Below, one piece after another: positions 52,944-61,448 of a DNA stretch of 61,778 bases. A program made the translations under genes and the position numbers. Origin of the DNA: JBNKWA01 sp050299555 (GTDB lineage Bacteria > Pseudomonadota > Alphaproteobacteria > Rhodobacterales > Rhodobacteraceae); assembly GCA_050299555.1 (NCBI GenBank), contig JBNKWA010000053.1, positions 1 to 61,778 on the forward strand. Direction: 5' to 3'. Position 1 is the stretch's first letter. The number at the start of each line of letters is the position of its first letter. A model generated the notes under the pieces. The model was not told the origin of the DNA. It made no database searches and saw only the letters and a program-made list of their open reading frames with translations.

Positions 52944-53095
52944 TTGACCGATACGTCCTTTGGTGGTGTAGGTCAGCGGCACAATGACCCGGCAACGGGC
53001 GAACACAGATTTAGCCGCCGACAGGGCAAAGCGGTTCGAGCCCAAGTCTGGGGAGTGGAAGATCCGGCCTGCAAGCGCAGGCCGGTTTCGTTTTT
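52944..53095 (+). ncRNA. Candidate small RNA between proS and ppx
   Basis: TTGACC (52944-52949), 17 bases, then TGTAGG (52967-52972) form a weak promoter. About 25 bases after that a transcript near 52980-53095 would end at a strong intrinsic terminator. Both flanking genes are on the minus strand, so the terminator serves something on the plus strand here. A 58-codon frame (MTRQRANTDL onward, 52982-53158) reads through the hairpin and is a weaker alternative. Nothing else is seen in the 347-base gap 52810-53156. Confidence 0.4.
53064..53095 (+). terminator. Strong rho-independent terminator
   Basis: CCGGCCTGC (53064-53072) pairs perfectly with GCAGGCCGG (53077-53085) around AAGC and is followed by TTTCGTTTTT. 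It is the clearest intrinsic terminator in the window. Confidence 0.85.
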
Positions 53096-53156
53096 GGGGC
53101 TTGCCGCCGCCTCCGGGCGTTGAGTTGATTGCACCGAAGCGGACGCACCGTCGGCC

Positions 53157-54689
53157 CTAACGGCCCATCACCACGCGCCCCTTGCAGCCCATCCGTTGTG
53201 TCAGCGCCTGCAGGCGCTTCTCGACGGCCTCGCCGCCAAGCAGGATGGCGTTTCCGGTCAGCGTCAGGATCAGCTCGTCGCCCTGCTGCTCCAGCCGGGT
53301 CAGGTCCAGCAGGTCGGCCGTCGCCGCCGACAGCATGGCCCCCAGCCGCATGGCCTTGCCAAGCAGCTCGGCCTCGGCGATGCGCTCGGGCGTCAGAAGG
53401 CCCAGCAGGCCGGGATCGAAGGCCGAGTTTCCGGTGTTGGAATAGCGGTGATAGATCGCCAGCCCCAGAAACACCCGCCCCTCGTGGTCGATGCCGCCAA
53501 GGTTGGCCCGGGCCACCGACTCGAAGCAGACCTCGGCCCGGTAGTCGGGGTGCGCCCGCCAGGCGATGTCATGCAGGTGGCAGGCCGCCCGCATCAGCCG
53601 CAGGTCGTTGGGGTGCCGGTCGCCCAGCACCGGGCGCAGCCAGGTGAACAGCCGCGCGCCGAAGCCCGGGAACCGGGCCGACGACTGCTCGAACTGCCGC
53701 GCCGCCTCCAGCAGCGGGTCCTTGGCACGCAGCGTATCGGGCATCAGCTCGTAGAGCAGACCCTCGCGGATGCCGTAGCTCGATGTCGAGATCGAGCCTG
53801 GCCGCAGTGTCTCGATCAGCCGCACCAGCACCCGCGCCGCCAGCGGCAGCAGTGCCACGCGGTCCGCGCTGACATCGGCGAGGTTCTTGACCTCGCCCGG
53901 CGCTGCCTTGCGGATCCAGGCGGCGGTCTCGGCCAGGCTCTCGGGCTCCAGCCGGTATTCGTGCAGCACCTTCAGCGGGTACTTGCGCCGCTCCATGTCG
54001 ACCCGGGCGATGGCCCGGAACGAACCGCCCACCAGATAGAGCTTGCGCACGTCCCCGGGCACCGCCTTTCGCAGTTTGCCAAGCTCGGCGGCGATCTCCT
54101 TCTCGATCTTCTTGTCGGTGCCGATATTGGCAAGCTGCAGCGGCCCCAGCCCCGAGGTGGCGCAATTGCCCACCACGCCGCTGGTGACCCGGGCGAACTC
54201 CATCGAGGCGCCACCCATGTCGCAGACGATGCCGTCGGCGCGGGGCCAGCCCAAAAGCACGCCATGGGCCGACAGCGCCGCCTCCTCCCGCCCTGAGGCG
54301 ACATGAAGGTCGAGCCCGGTTGCCTTCTTCACCGTGGCGCAGAATTCGCCGCCATCCTCGGCCTCGCGCACTGCCGCGGTGGCCACCGACTTGATGGCGC
54401 TCACCTGCATCAGCCGCGCCAGCGCGGCGAACCGGGTCAATGCCATCAGCGCCCGATCGCGGCCGAGCCGGTTCAGCTTTCCGGTCTCGTGGATGCCGGC
54501 GCCGAGGCCGCACATCACCTTCTCGTTGTAGAAATAGGCCGGGCACCGCGCCACGCCGTCGAAGACCACCAGCCGAACAGAGTTCGATCCGACGTCGATC
54601 ACCGCGAGCCGGTTGTGCTCCGCTACCGCACTCCGGCGCCGCTCTGGCAGCATTGCCGCATGCAGGTCCGTCTCGCCGAATGACTCCAT
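53157..54689 (-). CDS. ppx: Exopolyphosphatase / guanosine pentaphosphatase (Ppx/GppA)
   Basis: A 510-residue Ppx/GppA protein. The actin-like fold shows phosphate-binding loops LAVIDVGSNSVRLVVF and VCDMGGASMEFA, the SVATAAVREAEDGGEF block, and a C-terminal HD-like helical domain (CHLHDIAWRAH, HEGRVFLGLAIYHRY). It hydrolyses polyphosphate or pppGpp. ATG 54689 is used (MESFGET); ATG 54713 adds eight residues. It lies 70 bases after ppk in the same direction, so the two enzymes of polyphosphate turnover are probably co-transcribed. Confidence 0.94.
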   Translation of the reverse strand: MESFGETDLHAAMLPERRRSAVAEHNRLAVIDVGSNSVRLVVFDGVARCPAYFYNEKVMCGLGAGIHETGKLNRLGRDRALMALTRFAALARLMQVSAIKSVATAAVREAEDGGEFCATVKKATGLDLHVASGREEAALSAHGVLLGWPRADGIVCDMGGASMEFARVTSGVVGNCATSGLGPLQLANIGTDKKIEKEIAAELGKLRKAVPGDVRKLYLVGGSFRAIARVDMERRKYPLKVLHEYRLEPESLAETAAWIRKAAPGEVKNLADVSADRVALLPLAARVLVRLIETLRPGSISTSSYGIREGLLYELMPDTLRAKDPLLEAARQFEQSSARFPGFGARLFTWLRPVLGDRHPNDLRLMRAACHLHDIAWRAHPDYRAEVCFESVARANLGGIDHEGRVFLGLAIYHRYSNTGNSAFDPGLLGLLTPERIAEAELLGKAMRLGAMLSAATADLLDLTRLEQQGDELILTLTGNAILLGGEAVEKRLQALTQRMGCKGRVVMGR

Positions 54690-54759
54690 CGCGGCATCTT
54701 CTTCCCGACACAAACCCGCGACCTGTGTGACCCGCGGACCAGCCGCGAGTCAACCGCGC

Positions 54760-56973
54760 TCAGTTTATGGAGTGGGCGAGCCGCGGGGCGTCCTTGGTGC
54801 CGGCCCGGCCACGGCCGGAAAGCGACGGGTTCTCGATGAAGAAGCGGTGGCAGCTGAACGGCTCCTCGCCCGGCTTGCCGTGATGGCGCAGGAAGGTTCC
54901 GTCGGGCTGCAGCACCCAGCTCTGCGCCTGATCGGCGAGGTTGGCCGCCATCACCTGGTCGAGGATCTGCGCGTGAACCGTGGGATTGGTGATCTCCACC
55001 AGCGATTCCACCCGCCGGTTCAGGTTGCGGTCCATCCAGTCGGCCGACGAGATGTAGACCCGCGCATGCCCCGATGGCATCGGATGGCCGTTGGCAAAAC
55101 AGGCGATGCGCGAATGCTCCAGGAACCGCCCGACCACCGACTTGACCCGGATGTTCTCGCTCAGGCCGCGGATTCCCGGCCTGACGCCGCAGATGCCCCG
55201 CACCACCAGGTCGATCTTCACGCCTGCCTGGCTGGCCCGGTAAAGCCCATCGATCACGTCCGGCTCGATGATCGCGTTCATCTTCGCCCACACCGCCGCC
55301 GGCCGGCCGGCCTGGGCATGGGCGATCTCCGCCTCCAGGCTTTCCAGGATCCGCACCTTCAGGCCGGTGGGAGAGATCGACAGCTTTTCCAGTCCTGCCG
55401 GTTCGACATAGCCGGTCAGATAGTTGAACACCTTGTTGGCGTCGCGCCCCAGCGCCTGGTCGCATGTGAACAGCGACAGGTCGGTGTAGAAGTTCGCGGT
55501 GATCGGATGATAGTTGCCGGTGCCGAAATGGGTGTAGGTGACAAGCCTGTCGCCCTCGCGCCTGACCACAGTCGAGATCTTGGCGTGGGTCTTCCAGTCC
55601 AGAAAGCCGTAGACCACATGGGCGCCGGCACGCTCCAGCCGGCGTGACTGGCGGATATTGGCCGCCTCGTCGAACCGCGCCTTCAGTTCCACCAGCGCCG
55701 TCACCGACTTGCCGTCCTCGGCCGCTTCGCACAGGGCGGCGACGATCGGGCTTTCGGCCGATGTGCGGTACAGCGTCTGCTTGATCGCCAGTACGTCCGG
55801 GTCGCGCGCCGCCTGCTCCAGAAAGCGCACCACGATGTCGAAGGTCTCGTAGGGATGGTGCAGCAGCATGTCCTTCTGGCGGATTGCCGCGAAGATGTTG
55901 CCGTCGTGGTCATGCACCCGCTCGGGGTAGCGCTGCACGAAGGGCTGCCACAAGAGGTCGGGCCGGTCGAGCCGGGTCAGCTCGCCCAGCGAGGAAACCC
56001 CGAGGATTCCATCCACCGAGATCACTTCCTCCTCGGCCACGTCGAGCGCGTTGAGGATCGTGCGGCGCAGCGAAGGCGGGGTGCTGGCGGACATGGTCAG
56101 CCGTACCACCTCGCCGCGGCGCCGCCGCTTGAGCGCGGTCTCGAACTCGCGCACCAGGTCCTCTGCTTCTTCCTCGACCTCGATGTCGCTGTCGCGCAGC
56201 ACCCGGAACGCGCATTGCCCGGCAATGTCGTAGCCGGGGAACAGGCGGTCGAGGAAGGCGGCCAGAAGATCCTCCAGCAACAGCAGCCGCATGGCCCCGT
56301 CGCGGCCCGGCTTGAGGCGGATGAAGCGCGGCACGCTGGCCGGGATCGGCAGCAGCGCGTCCAGTGGCTGGCCATCGGTCTGGCGTGCAAGCTGGAAGGC
56401 CAGCGCGAACCCGGTATGGCGGATGAACGGGAACGGATGCGCCGGGTCGATGGCCAGCGGCGTCAGCACCGGGAACACGTTCTCCATGAATTCCCGCTCC
56501 AGCCCGTCGCGATCGGCGCGGGTCAGCCGGGCCACGTCGGCAAGCTGGATGCCGGCCTTGAGCATCGCCGTCTTCAGCCCCTCCCAGCAGGATTGCTGAC
56601 GCTGCATCAGCTCGCGGGCGTTGGCGTCGATCTGGACCAGCTGCTCGGCCGGGCTCATGCCGTCGGCGCTGGGCCTTACCACCCCGGCGCGGACCACGCC
56701 GCGAAGGCCGGCGACGCGGACCGAGTAGAATTCGTCGAGGTTCGAGCCCGAGATCGACAGGAACCGGACCCGCTCCAACAGCGGCACGTTGGGGTTGTCC
56801 GCTTCCTCCAGCACCCGCCCGTTGAAGGCCAGCCAGCTTAGCTCGCGGTTGAAGAAGCGCTGCGGGCTGGCCGGATCGAAATCCTCCAGCGAGACCGGCT
56901 CGGGCAGGGCGCCCTTCAGGAAATCGGCATCCACCATCGGGCGGGTTCTGTGGCTTGAGTGCGACACGGTCAT
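54760..56973 (-). CDS. ppk: Polyphosphate kinase 1
   Basis: A 737-residue enzyme that builds polyphosphate from ATP. It shows the N-terminal RFFNRELSWLAFNGRVLEEA, the two phospholipase-D-like active-site parts with VTYTHFGTGNYHPITANFYTD (catalytic histidine, shortened here) and ISSADWMDRNLNRRVE, and the arginine-rich LKARFDEAANIRQSRRLE. ATG 56973 overlaps the hdaA-like stop as ATGA; MVDADFLK at 56937 is a second candidate. Operon: nadK-side genes, AI-2E, hdaA-like, ppk, ppx. Confidence 0.95.
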   Translation of the reverse strand: MTVSHSSHRTRPMVDADFLKGALPEPVSLEDFDPASPQRFFNRELSWLAFNGRVLEEADNPNVPLLERVRFLSISGSNLDEFYSVRVAGLRGVVRAGVVRPSADGMSPAEQLVQIDANARELMQRQQSCWEGLKTAMLKAGIQLADVARLTRADRDGLEREFMENVFPVLTPLAIDPAHPFPFIRHTGFALAFQLARQTDGQPLDALLPIPASVPRFIRLKPGRDGAMRLLLLEDLLAAFLDRLFPGYDIAGQCAFRVLRDSDIEVEEEAEDLVREFETALKRRRRGEVVRLTMSASTPPSLRRTILNALDVAEEEVISVDGILGVSSLGELTRLDRPDLLWQPFVQRYPERVHDHDGNIFAAIRQKDMLLHHPYETFDIVVRFLEQAARDPDVLAIKQTLYRTSAESPIVAALCEAAEDGKSVTALVELKARFDEAANIRQSRRLERAGAHVVYGFLDWKTHAKISTVVRREGDRLVTYTHFGTGNYHPITANFYTDLSLFTCDQALGRDANKVFNYLTGYVEPAGLEKLSISPTGLKVRILESLEAEIAHAQAGRPAAVWAKMNAIIEPDVIDGLYRASQAGVKIDLVVRGICGVRPGIRGLSENIRVKSVVGRFLEHSRIACFANGHPMPSGHARVYISSADWMDRNLNRRVESLVEITNPTVHAQILDQVMAANLADQAQSWVLQPDGTFLRHHGKPGEEPFSCHRFFIENPSLSGRGRAGTKDAPRLAHSIN

Positions 56974-57689
56974 GACAGGGATCCTGCTGATGGCGCCGAT
57001 TCTGCAGCCGGAAAGGTCTCGCGCGCAAGCTCGATCCCCGGCTTGCGGCGTTGCGACAGCGCAACCCGGTCGAGTTTCTCCACGGCCGCTTCCGCGGCGG
57101 CGAAGGATCGCTCGATGCGGCGCAGGATGAGCTGCACCACGTCCGCGCCCACGCGCAGCTGACGATCGGCGAAAAGCTTGACGATGACGGCTGCCAGCAG
57201 CCGGTCGTCCGGCGGCTCGATCCGGGCCACGCCGGCCGCCTGCAGCCGCGAAGCCAGGTCGGGCAGGGCGATTGCCCAGCGCGACGGCGGCTCGGCGCCG
57301 GTCACCAGCAGGCGCCCACCGGTATTGGCGGCGGCATTCCACAGATGGAACAGCGCCTCTTCGGCGGCTTGGCGCCGGTCGGCGGAAAGCAGGTGCAGCC
57401 GGTCCGCGTCCTCGACCGCCAGTGCTGCCGCGCCGATCGGCGGCTGCCCCTCGGCCAGCCCGGCGGCGGGGATGACCCTTGCCCCGGCCAGCCCGGCCCA
57501 GACCTGGGCGAGATGGGTCTTGCCCGCGCCCGCCGGTCCGACCAGCGCCAGCGCCGGACCCGGCCAGCGCCGCCAGTCCTCGACCATGGCCACCGCCGCC
57601 TGGTTGGCCTCGCCGACGAAAAAATCCTCGCGCCCCAGCGCCGGCCGCGAGGGCAGGTTCAGCGCCAGTTGTACCGGCACCGCCATCAT
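56970..57689 (-). CDS. hdaA: DnaA-related regulatory ATPase (HdaA type)
   Basis: A 239-residue protein homologous to DnaA domain III without the DNA-binding domain IV. It begins with QLALNLPSRPALGREDFFV, whose QLALNLP matches the clamp-binding motif of Hda. It has Walker A GPAGAGKTHLA and a Walker B-like ALAVEDADRL. In Caulobacter HdaA promotes hydrolysis of DnaA-bound ATP after replication starts. The start ATG 57689 overlaps the upstream stop. Adjacent ppk is the usual neighbour in this group. Confidence 0.85.
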   Translation of the reverse strand: MMAVPVQLALNLPSRPALGREDFFVGEANQAAVAMVEDWRRWPGPALALVGPAGAGKTHLAQVWAGLAGARVIPAAGLAEGQPPIGAAALAVEDADRLHLLSADRRQAAEEALFHLWNAAANTGGRLLVTGAEPPSRWAIALPDLASRLQAAGVARIEPPDDRLLAAVIVKLFADRQLRVGADVVQLILRRIERSFAAAEAAVEKLDRVALSQRRKPGIELARETFPAAESAPSAGSLS

Positions 57690-58828
57690 GCCCCCTTGCC
57701 CCGGGCCGACTGCCGGCGGGCCTTTGCCGTCTTGATGGCAGGCACGACCTCGTCCTCGGCAGGCGCCTCGGCGTCGGGTTCCGGACCCTTGTAAAGCCGC
57801 CCGGCCAGATACTGCTCCAGCGCGAAGCGGCTGAGGACGCCGATGGCGGCCGCCACCGGCACCGCGATCAACAGCCCGGCAAAGCCGAACAGCGCCCCGA
57901 AGGCCGACAGCGCGAACATCAGCCAGACCGGATGCAGCCCCACCGATTGGCCCACCAGCTTCGGCGACAGGATATTGCCCTCGATGAACTGCCCGGCGAC
58001 GAAGATGCCGGCCACCGCGCCGATCCACACCCAGTCGCCCCAGAACTGGAACAGCGCGATCCCGATCGACACCACGCCGCCAAGGATCGAGCCCACATAG
58101 GGGATGAACGAGATCAGCCCGGCGAGAAACCCCACCACGGCGCCGAACTGCAGCCCCACCAGCGTCAGACCCAGCGCATAGAAGCTGCCCAGAATCAGGC
58201 AGACAGTCGTCTGGCCGCGCACGAAGCCCGCCAGCGCCCGGTCGATGTCCCCGGTCAGCTGCCGGATCGTCGGCGCATGCTCAAGCGGCAGCCAGCTGTC
58301 GATCCGCGCCATCATCCGGTCCCAGTCCAGCAACAGGTAGAAGGCGACCACCGGCGCCACCACCAGCACCAGCACGAAGTCGATCACCGCCAGCGACGAT
58401 TGCAGCACCGTGCGGGCCAGCGCAGCGCCGCCGGTCTTGAAGGTCTCCTCCAGCGAGGCGAGGCCGCGCCGGGCCAGCGAATTCTGGTCGAACAGATCCG
58501 GGAAACGATCGCCCAGGAAGGTCTGCAGCTGCGCTACGTAACCCGGCGCGCTCTGCGCCAGCCCGGCGATCTGCTGCACCGCGAAGGGCACCACGATCAG
58601 CATCACCAGCGTGAACGCCACCGCCGCGAACAGCGTGATCACCACCGTCGCCGTGGCGCGCGACAGGCCGGCCCGTTCCAGACGGTCGGCCACCGGGTCG
58701 AGGAAATAGGCCACCGCCGCGCCGACGATGAAGGGCAGCAGCACGCCGCCCAGAACCCAGATCACAAGGATGAAGACCGCGGTTGCGATCCCCCACCATT
58801 TCAGTTGATCCCTGACGGGAAGACCCAT
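57686..58828 (-). CDS. AI-2E family transporter-like membrane protein
   Basis: A 380-residue protein with about eight membrane segments. Family marks are LLPFIVGAAVAYFLDPVADRLER near the N-terminus (split in use), the LISFIPYVGSILGG pair, and EGNILSPKLVGQSVGLHP. ATG 58828 fits the family start (RDQLKWW). Members export small molecules, antiport Na+, or have unknown function; the AI-2 role is not general. It overlaps the hdaA-like gene by four bases. Confidence 0.9.
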   Translation of the reverse strand: MGLPVRDQLKWWGIATAVFILVIWVLGGVLLPFIVGAAVAYFLDPVADRLERAGLSRATATVVITLFAAVAFTLVMLIVVPFAVQQIAGLAQSAPGYVAQLQTFLGDRFPDLFDQNSLARRGLASLEETFKTGGAALARTVLQSSLAVIDFVLVLVVAPVVAFYLLLDWDRMMARIDSWLPLEHAPTIRQLTGDIDRALAGFVRGQTTVCLILGSFYALGLTLVGLQFGAVVGFLAGLISFIPYVGSILGGVVSIGIALFQFWGDWVWIGAVAGIFVAGQFIEGNILSPKLVGQSVGLHPVWLMFALSAFGALFGFAGLLIAVPVAAAIGVLSRFALEQYLAGRLYKGPEPDAEAPAEDEVVPAIKTAKARRQSARGKGA

Positions 58829-58953
58829 GCCAAGCCAGCTCCCCGGCTGCACCCCGTGGGCGCAACAGCGCCCTCCGGTTGACAGATGGCCGAGCAACGC
58901 CCGGGGTGCAACCCCCCCAGCGGTGCGCCACGTCGCGCACCGGCGCGCACGCC

Positions 58954-59739
58954 TCAGGCGAACTGTTCGCGGATCAGCCGCTCCTCCAGCCCGTGCCCGG
59001 GATCGAACAGCAGCGTGTGGGTGATCCCGCGTTCCACCGAGATCACCACCCGCGCCACGTCGCGCATCTCGAAACTGTCGGCATTGGCGTTGACCGGCCG
59101 CTTCTTGGCCTCCAGCACCTCGAAGACCACCGTTGCGGTCATCGGCAGCAGCGCGCCGCGCCAGCGCCGCGGACGGAAGGCCGACATCGGCGTCAGTGCC
59201 AGGATCTCGGCGCCGATCGGGATGATCGGCCCATGCGCCGAGTAGTTGTAGGCGGTCGACCCCGCCGGCGTCGCCACCAGCGCCCCGTCACAGACCAGCT
59301 CGGGCATCCGGGTCCGCCCGTCGACGCTGATCTTCAGCTTCGCCGCCTGCGAGCCCGCCCGGATCAGCGATACCTCGTTGATGGCCAGCGCCACACCGCT
59401 GCCGCCGTCAACGGTCTCCGCCTCCATCTTAAGCGGGTTGATGTCTGCGGTCTCGGCCGCGCCGATGCGCTCGGGCAGCCACAGCTCGTTGTATTCGTTC
59501 ATCAGAAAGCCGACGGTCCCGCAGTTCATGCCGTAGACCGGCAGATCCAGGTCCTGGGTCGCCTTCAGCGTCGCCAGCATGAAGCCGTCGCCGCCCAGGG
59601 CGACGATCACGTCAGCCTCCTGAGGCGTGCAAGAGCCATAGCGCCCCTCCAGCGCCTCCAGCGCGGCCCGGGCCTGAGGCGTCTCCATGGCCGCGAAGGC
59701 TAGTTTTTCCGGCGTCACGAGGGTCCCACCTGCCACCAC
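58954..59739 (-). CDS. nadK: NAD kinase
   Basis: A 261-residue ATP-NAD kinase that makes NADP. The catalytic GGDG motif is in VIVALGGDGFMLATL, with the NE-S block as AINEVSLIR and the glycine-rich ATPAGSTAYNYSAHGPI. The proximal GMNCGTVGFLMN is also typical. The ATG at 59739 has no competing start with family similarity. The 125-base gap to the AI-2E gene is free of other features apart from GC-rich stems. Confidence 0.93.
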   Translation of the reverse strand: MVAGGTLVTPEKLAFAAMETPQARAALEALEGRYGSCTPQEADVIVALGGDGFMLATLKATQDLDLPVYGMNCGTVGFLMNEYNELWLPERIGAAETADINPLKMEAETVDGGSGVALAINEVSLIRAGSQAAKLKISVDGRTRMPELVCDGALVATPAGSTAYNYSAHGPIIPIGAEILALTPMSAFRPRRWRGALLPMTATVVFEVLEAKKRPVNANADSFEMRDVARVVISVERGITHTLLFDPGHGLEERLIREQFA

Positions 59740-59841
59740 CTGCCCGAGACAGTGCCGGGCCCGGCGATCCTAAGGGGGCCGGCGCACGTTGCAAGCCTCC
59801 CGGCGGTGACGCGAGCGCACGCCGACACGCCGCATTCGTCT

Positions 59842-59870
59842 TTGAAGCTGCCGGGGCTTTGCGCTAGGAG
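59842..59870 (+). promoter_or_regulatory. glyA: Likely sigma-70 promoter of glyA
   Basis: TTGAAG (59842-59847), 17 bases, then TAGGAG (59865-59870). The start would be near 59877, about 29 bases before the ATG. The -10 resembles the TAGG-type hexamers seen before phaC and atpD. Confidence 0.5.
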
Positions 59871-59905
59871 GGCGCAGCACCGGCCGCCACAGGGGAACCG
59901 CGACC

Positions 59906-61201
59906 ATGAAAGACGCCGTTCGCGACGATGGATTCTTTACCGAGGAACTGGAAACCCGCGACCCCGAGCTCTATGGCGCGATCCGTCAGGAACTGGGCCG
60001 CCAGCGCGACGAGATCGAGCTGATCGCGTCCGAGAACATCGTCAGCCGCGCGGTGATGGAAGCGCAGGGCTCGGTGCTGACCAACAAGTATGCCGAAGGC
60101 TACCCGGGCAAGCGCTACTATGGCGGCTGCCAGTACGTTGACGTGGCCGAGACCATGGCCATCGAGCGCGCCAAGCAGCTCTTCGGCTGCAACTTCGCCA
60201 ACGTGCAGCCGAACTCGGGCAGCCAGATGAACCAGGCGGTGTTCCTGGCGCTGCTGAAGCCCGGCGACACCTTCATGGGGCTCGACCTCAATTCCGGCGG
60301 CCACCTCACCCATGGCTCGCCGGTCAACATGTCGGGCAAGTGGTTCAACGTGGTCTCCTACGGGGTACGCCAGCAGGACCAGCGTCTCGACATGGACGCC
60401 GTGGCGGCAATTGCGCGCGAGAAGAAGCCGAAGCTGATCCTGGCCGGCGGTACCGCCTATTCCCGGGTCTGGGACTGGGCCGCCTTCCGCAAGATCGCCG
60501 ACGAAATCGGCGCCTGGCTGATGGTCGACATGGCCCATATCGCCGGGCTGGTCGCCGGCGGCCAGCACCCCTCGCCGCTGCCCCACGCCCATGTGGTGAC
60601 CACGACCACCCACAAGAGCCTGCGCGGCCCACGGGGCGGCATGATCCTCACCAACGACGAGGATGTCGCCAAGAAGGTCAATTCCGCGGTGTTCCCGGGC
60701 CTTCAGGGTGGACCGCTGATGCACGTGATCGCCGCCAAGGCGGTGGCGCTGGGCGAGGCGCTCAGGCCGGAGTTCAAGGACTATGCCGCGGCGGTCGTCG
60801 GCAATGCCCGGGCCATGGCCGACCAGTTGATGAAGGGCGGGGTCGACATCGTCTCCGGCGGCACCGACAACCACCTGATGCTGGCCGACCTGAGGCCCAA
60901 GACGGTGACCGGCAAGGCCGCCGAAACGGCGCTCGGCCGGGCCCACATCACCTGCAACAAGAACGGCATTCCGTTCGACCCCGAAAAGCCGTTCGTGACC
61001 TCGGGCATCCGGCTCGGCACGCCGGCGGGCACCACCCGCGGCTTTGGCGAGGCGGAGTTCCGGCAGATCGCCGACCTGATCGTCGAGGTGCTGGACGGCC
61101 TTTCGGCCAATGGCGACGAGGGCAACGGCGCCACCGAAGCGGCGGTGCGGGCCAAAGTCGCCGATCTCTGCGGCGCCTTCCCGCTCTATCCGGGGCTGTA
61201 G
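59906..61201 (+). CDS. glyA: Serine hydroxymethyltransferase
   Basis: A 431-residue PLP enzyme that converts serine and tetrahydrofolate to glycine and methylene-tetrahydrofolate. Landmarks are ELIASENIVSRAVMEAQGS, NKYAEGYPGKRYYGGCQ, MVDMAHIAGLVAGG, and the PLP-lysine motif VVTTTTHKSLRGPRGG. It is complete and shows the usual length. It is divergent from nadK. A GC-rich hairpin follows the stop. Confidence 0.97.
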   Translation: MKDAVRDDGFFTEELETRDPELYGAIRQELGRQRDEIELIASENIVSRAVMEAQGSVLTNKYAEGYPGKRYYGGCQYVDVAETMAIERAKQLFGCNFANVQPNSGSQMNQAVFLALLKPGDTFMGLDLNSGGHLTHGSPVNMSGKWFNVVSYGVRQQDQRLDMDAVAAIAREKKPKLILAGGTAYSRVWDWAAFRKIADEIGAWLMVDMAHIAGLVAGGQHPSPLPHAHVVTTTTHKSLRGPRGGMILTNDEDVAKKVNSAVFPGLQGGPLMHVIAAKAVALGEALRPEFKDYAAAVVGNARAMADQLMKGGVDIVSGGTDNHLMLADLRPKTVTGKAAETALGRAHITCNKNGIPFDPEKPFVTSGIRLGTPAGTTRGFGEAEFRQIADLIVEVLDGLSANGDEGNGATEAAVRAKVADLCGAFPLYPGL

Positions 61202-61221
61202 GGGCCACCGCGCCGGACAGC

Positions 61222-61261
61222 CCCCGCCGGCCCACCCGCAGTCCCTGCGCGGTCGGCGGGG
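61222..61261 (+). terminator. GC-rich hairpin after glyA
   Basis: CCCCGCCGGCC (61222-61232) pairs with GGTCGGCGGGG (61251-61261, one G-U), with an inner stem CGCAG/CTGCG. No T-run follows, so termination strength is uncertain. Confidence 0.5.
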
Positions 61262-61280
61262 TGCAGGGGCCCCGTCCCCG

Positions 61281-61360
61281 GTGTCCCCATGGGACGGGGG
61301 GTCAAATGACTGATTTATAACGATAAAAGTGTTAGCGCCGGTGGGGGCACGGGTGGGGAC
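61281..61360 (+). repeat. GGGGAC-rich dispersed intergenic repeat, copy C (short form)
   Basis: An 80-base version of copies A and B. The left-end sequence GTCCCCATGGGACGGGGGG runs to GTCAA and then goes straight into the right-end module TGATTTATAACGATAAAAGT with GTTAGCGCCGG and GGTGGGGAC. The whole variable middle is absent. Just before it, CCCCGTCCC (61270-61278) can pair with GGGACGGGG (61291-61299). It lies 25 bases before a promoter. Confidence 0.8.
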
Positions 61361-61385
61361 AGGGCAATTCCCACGACCAGAAAGG

Positions 61386-61413
61386 TTGACAGCAGGGCGA
61401 GTGTCGCTAGCCT
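61386..61413 (+). promoter_or_regulatory. Sigma-70-type promoter of the last gene
   Basis: A perfect -35 TTGACA (61386-61391), 16 bases, then TAGCCT (61408-61413). The expected start is near 61420, about 29 bases before the TTG codon at 61449. Confidence 0.6.
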
Positions 61414-61448
61414 CGGGCACGATTGTTGAGCCATTCGGAGACCCCAGA

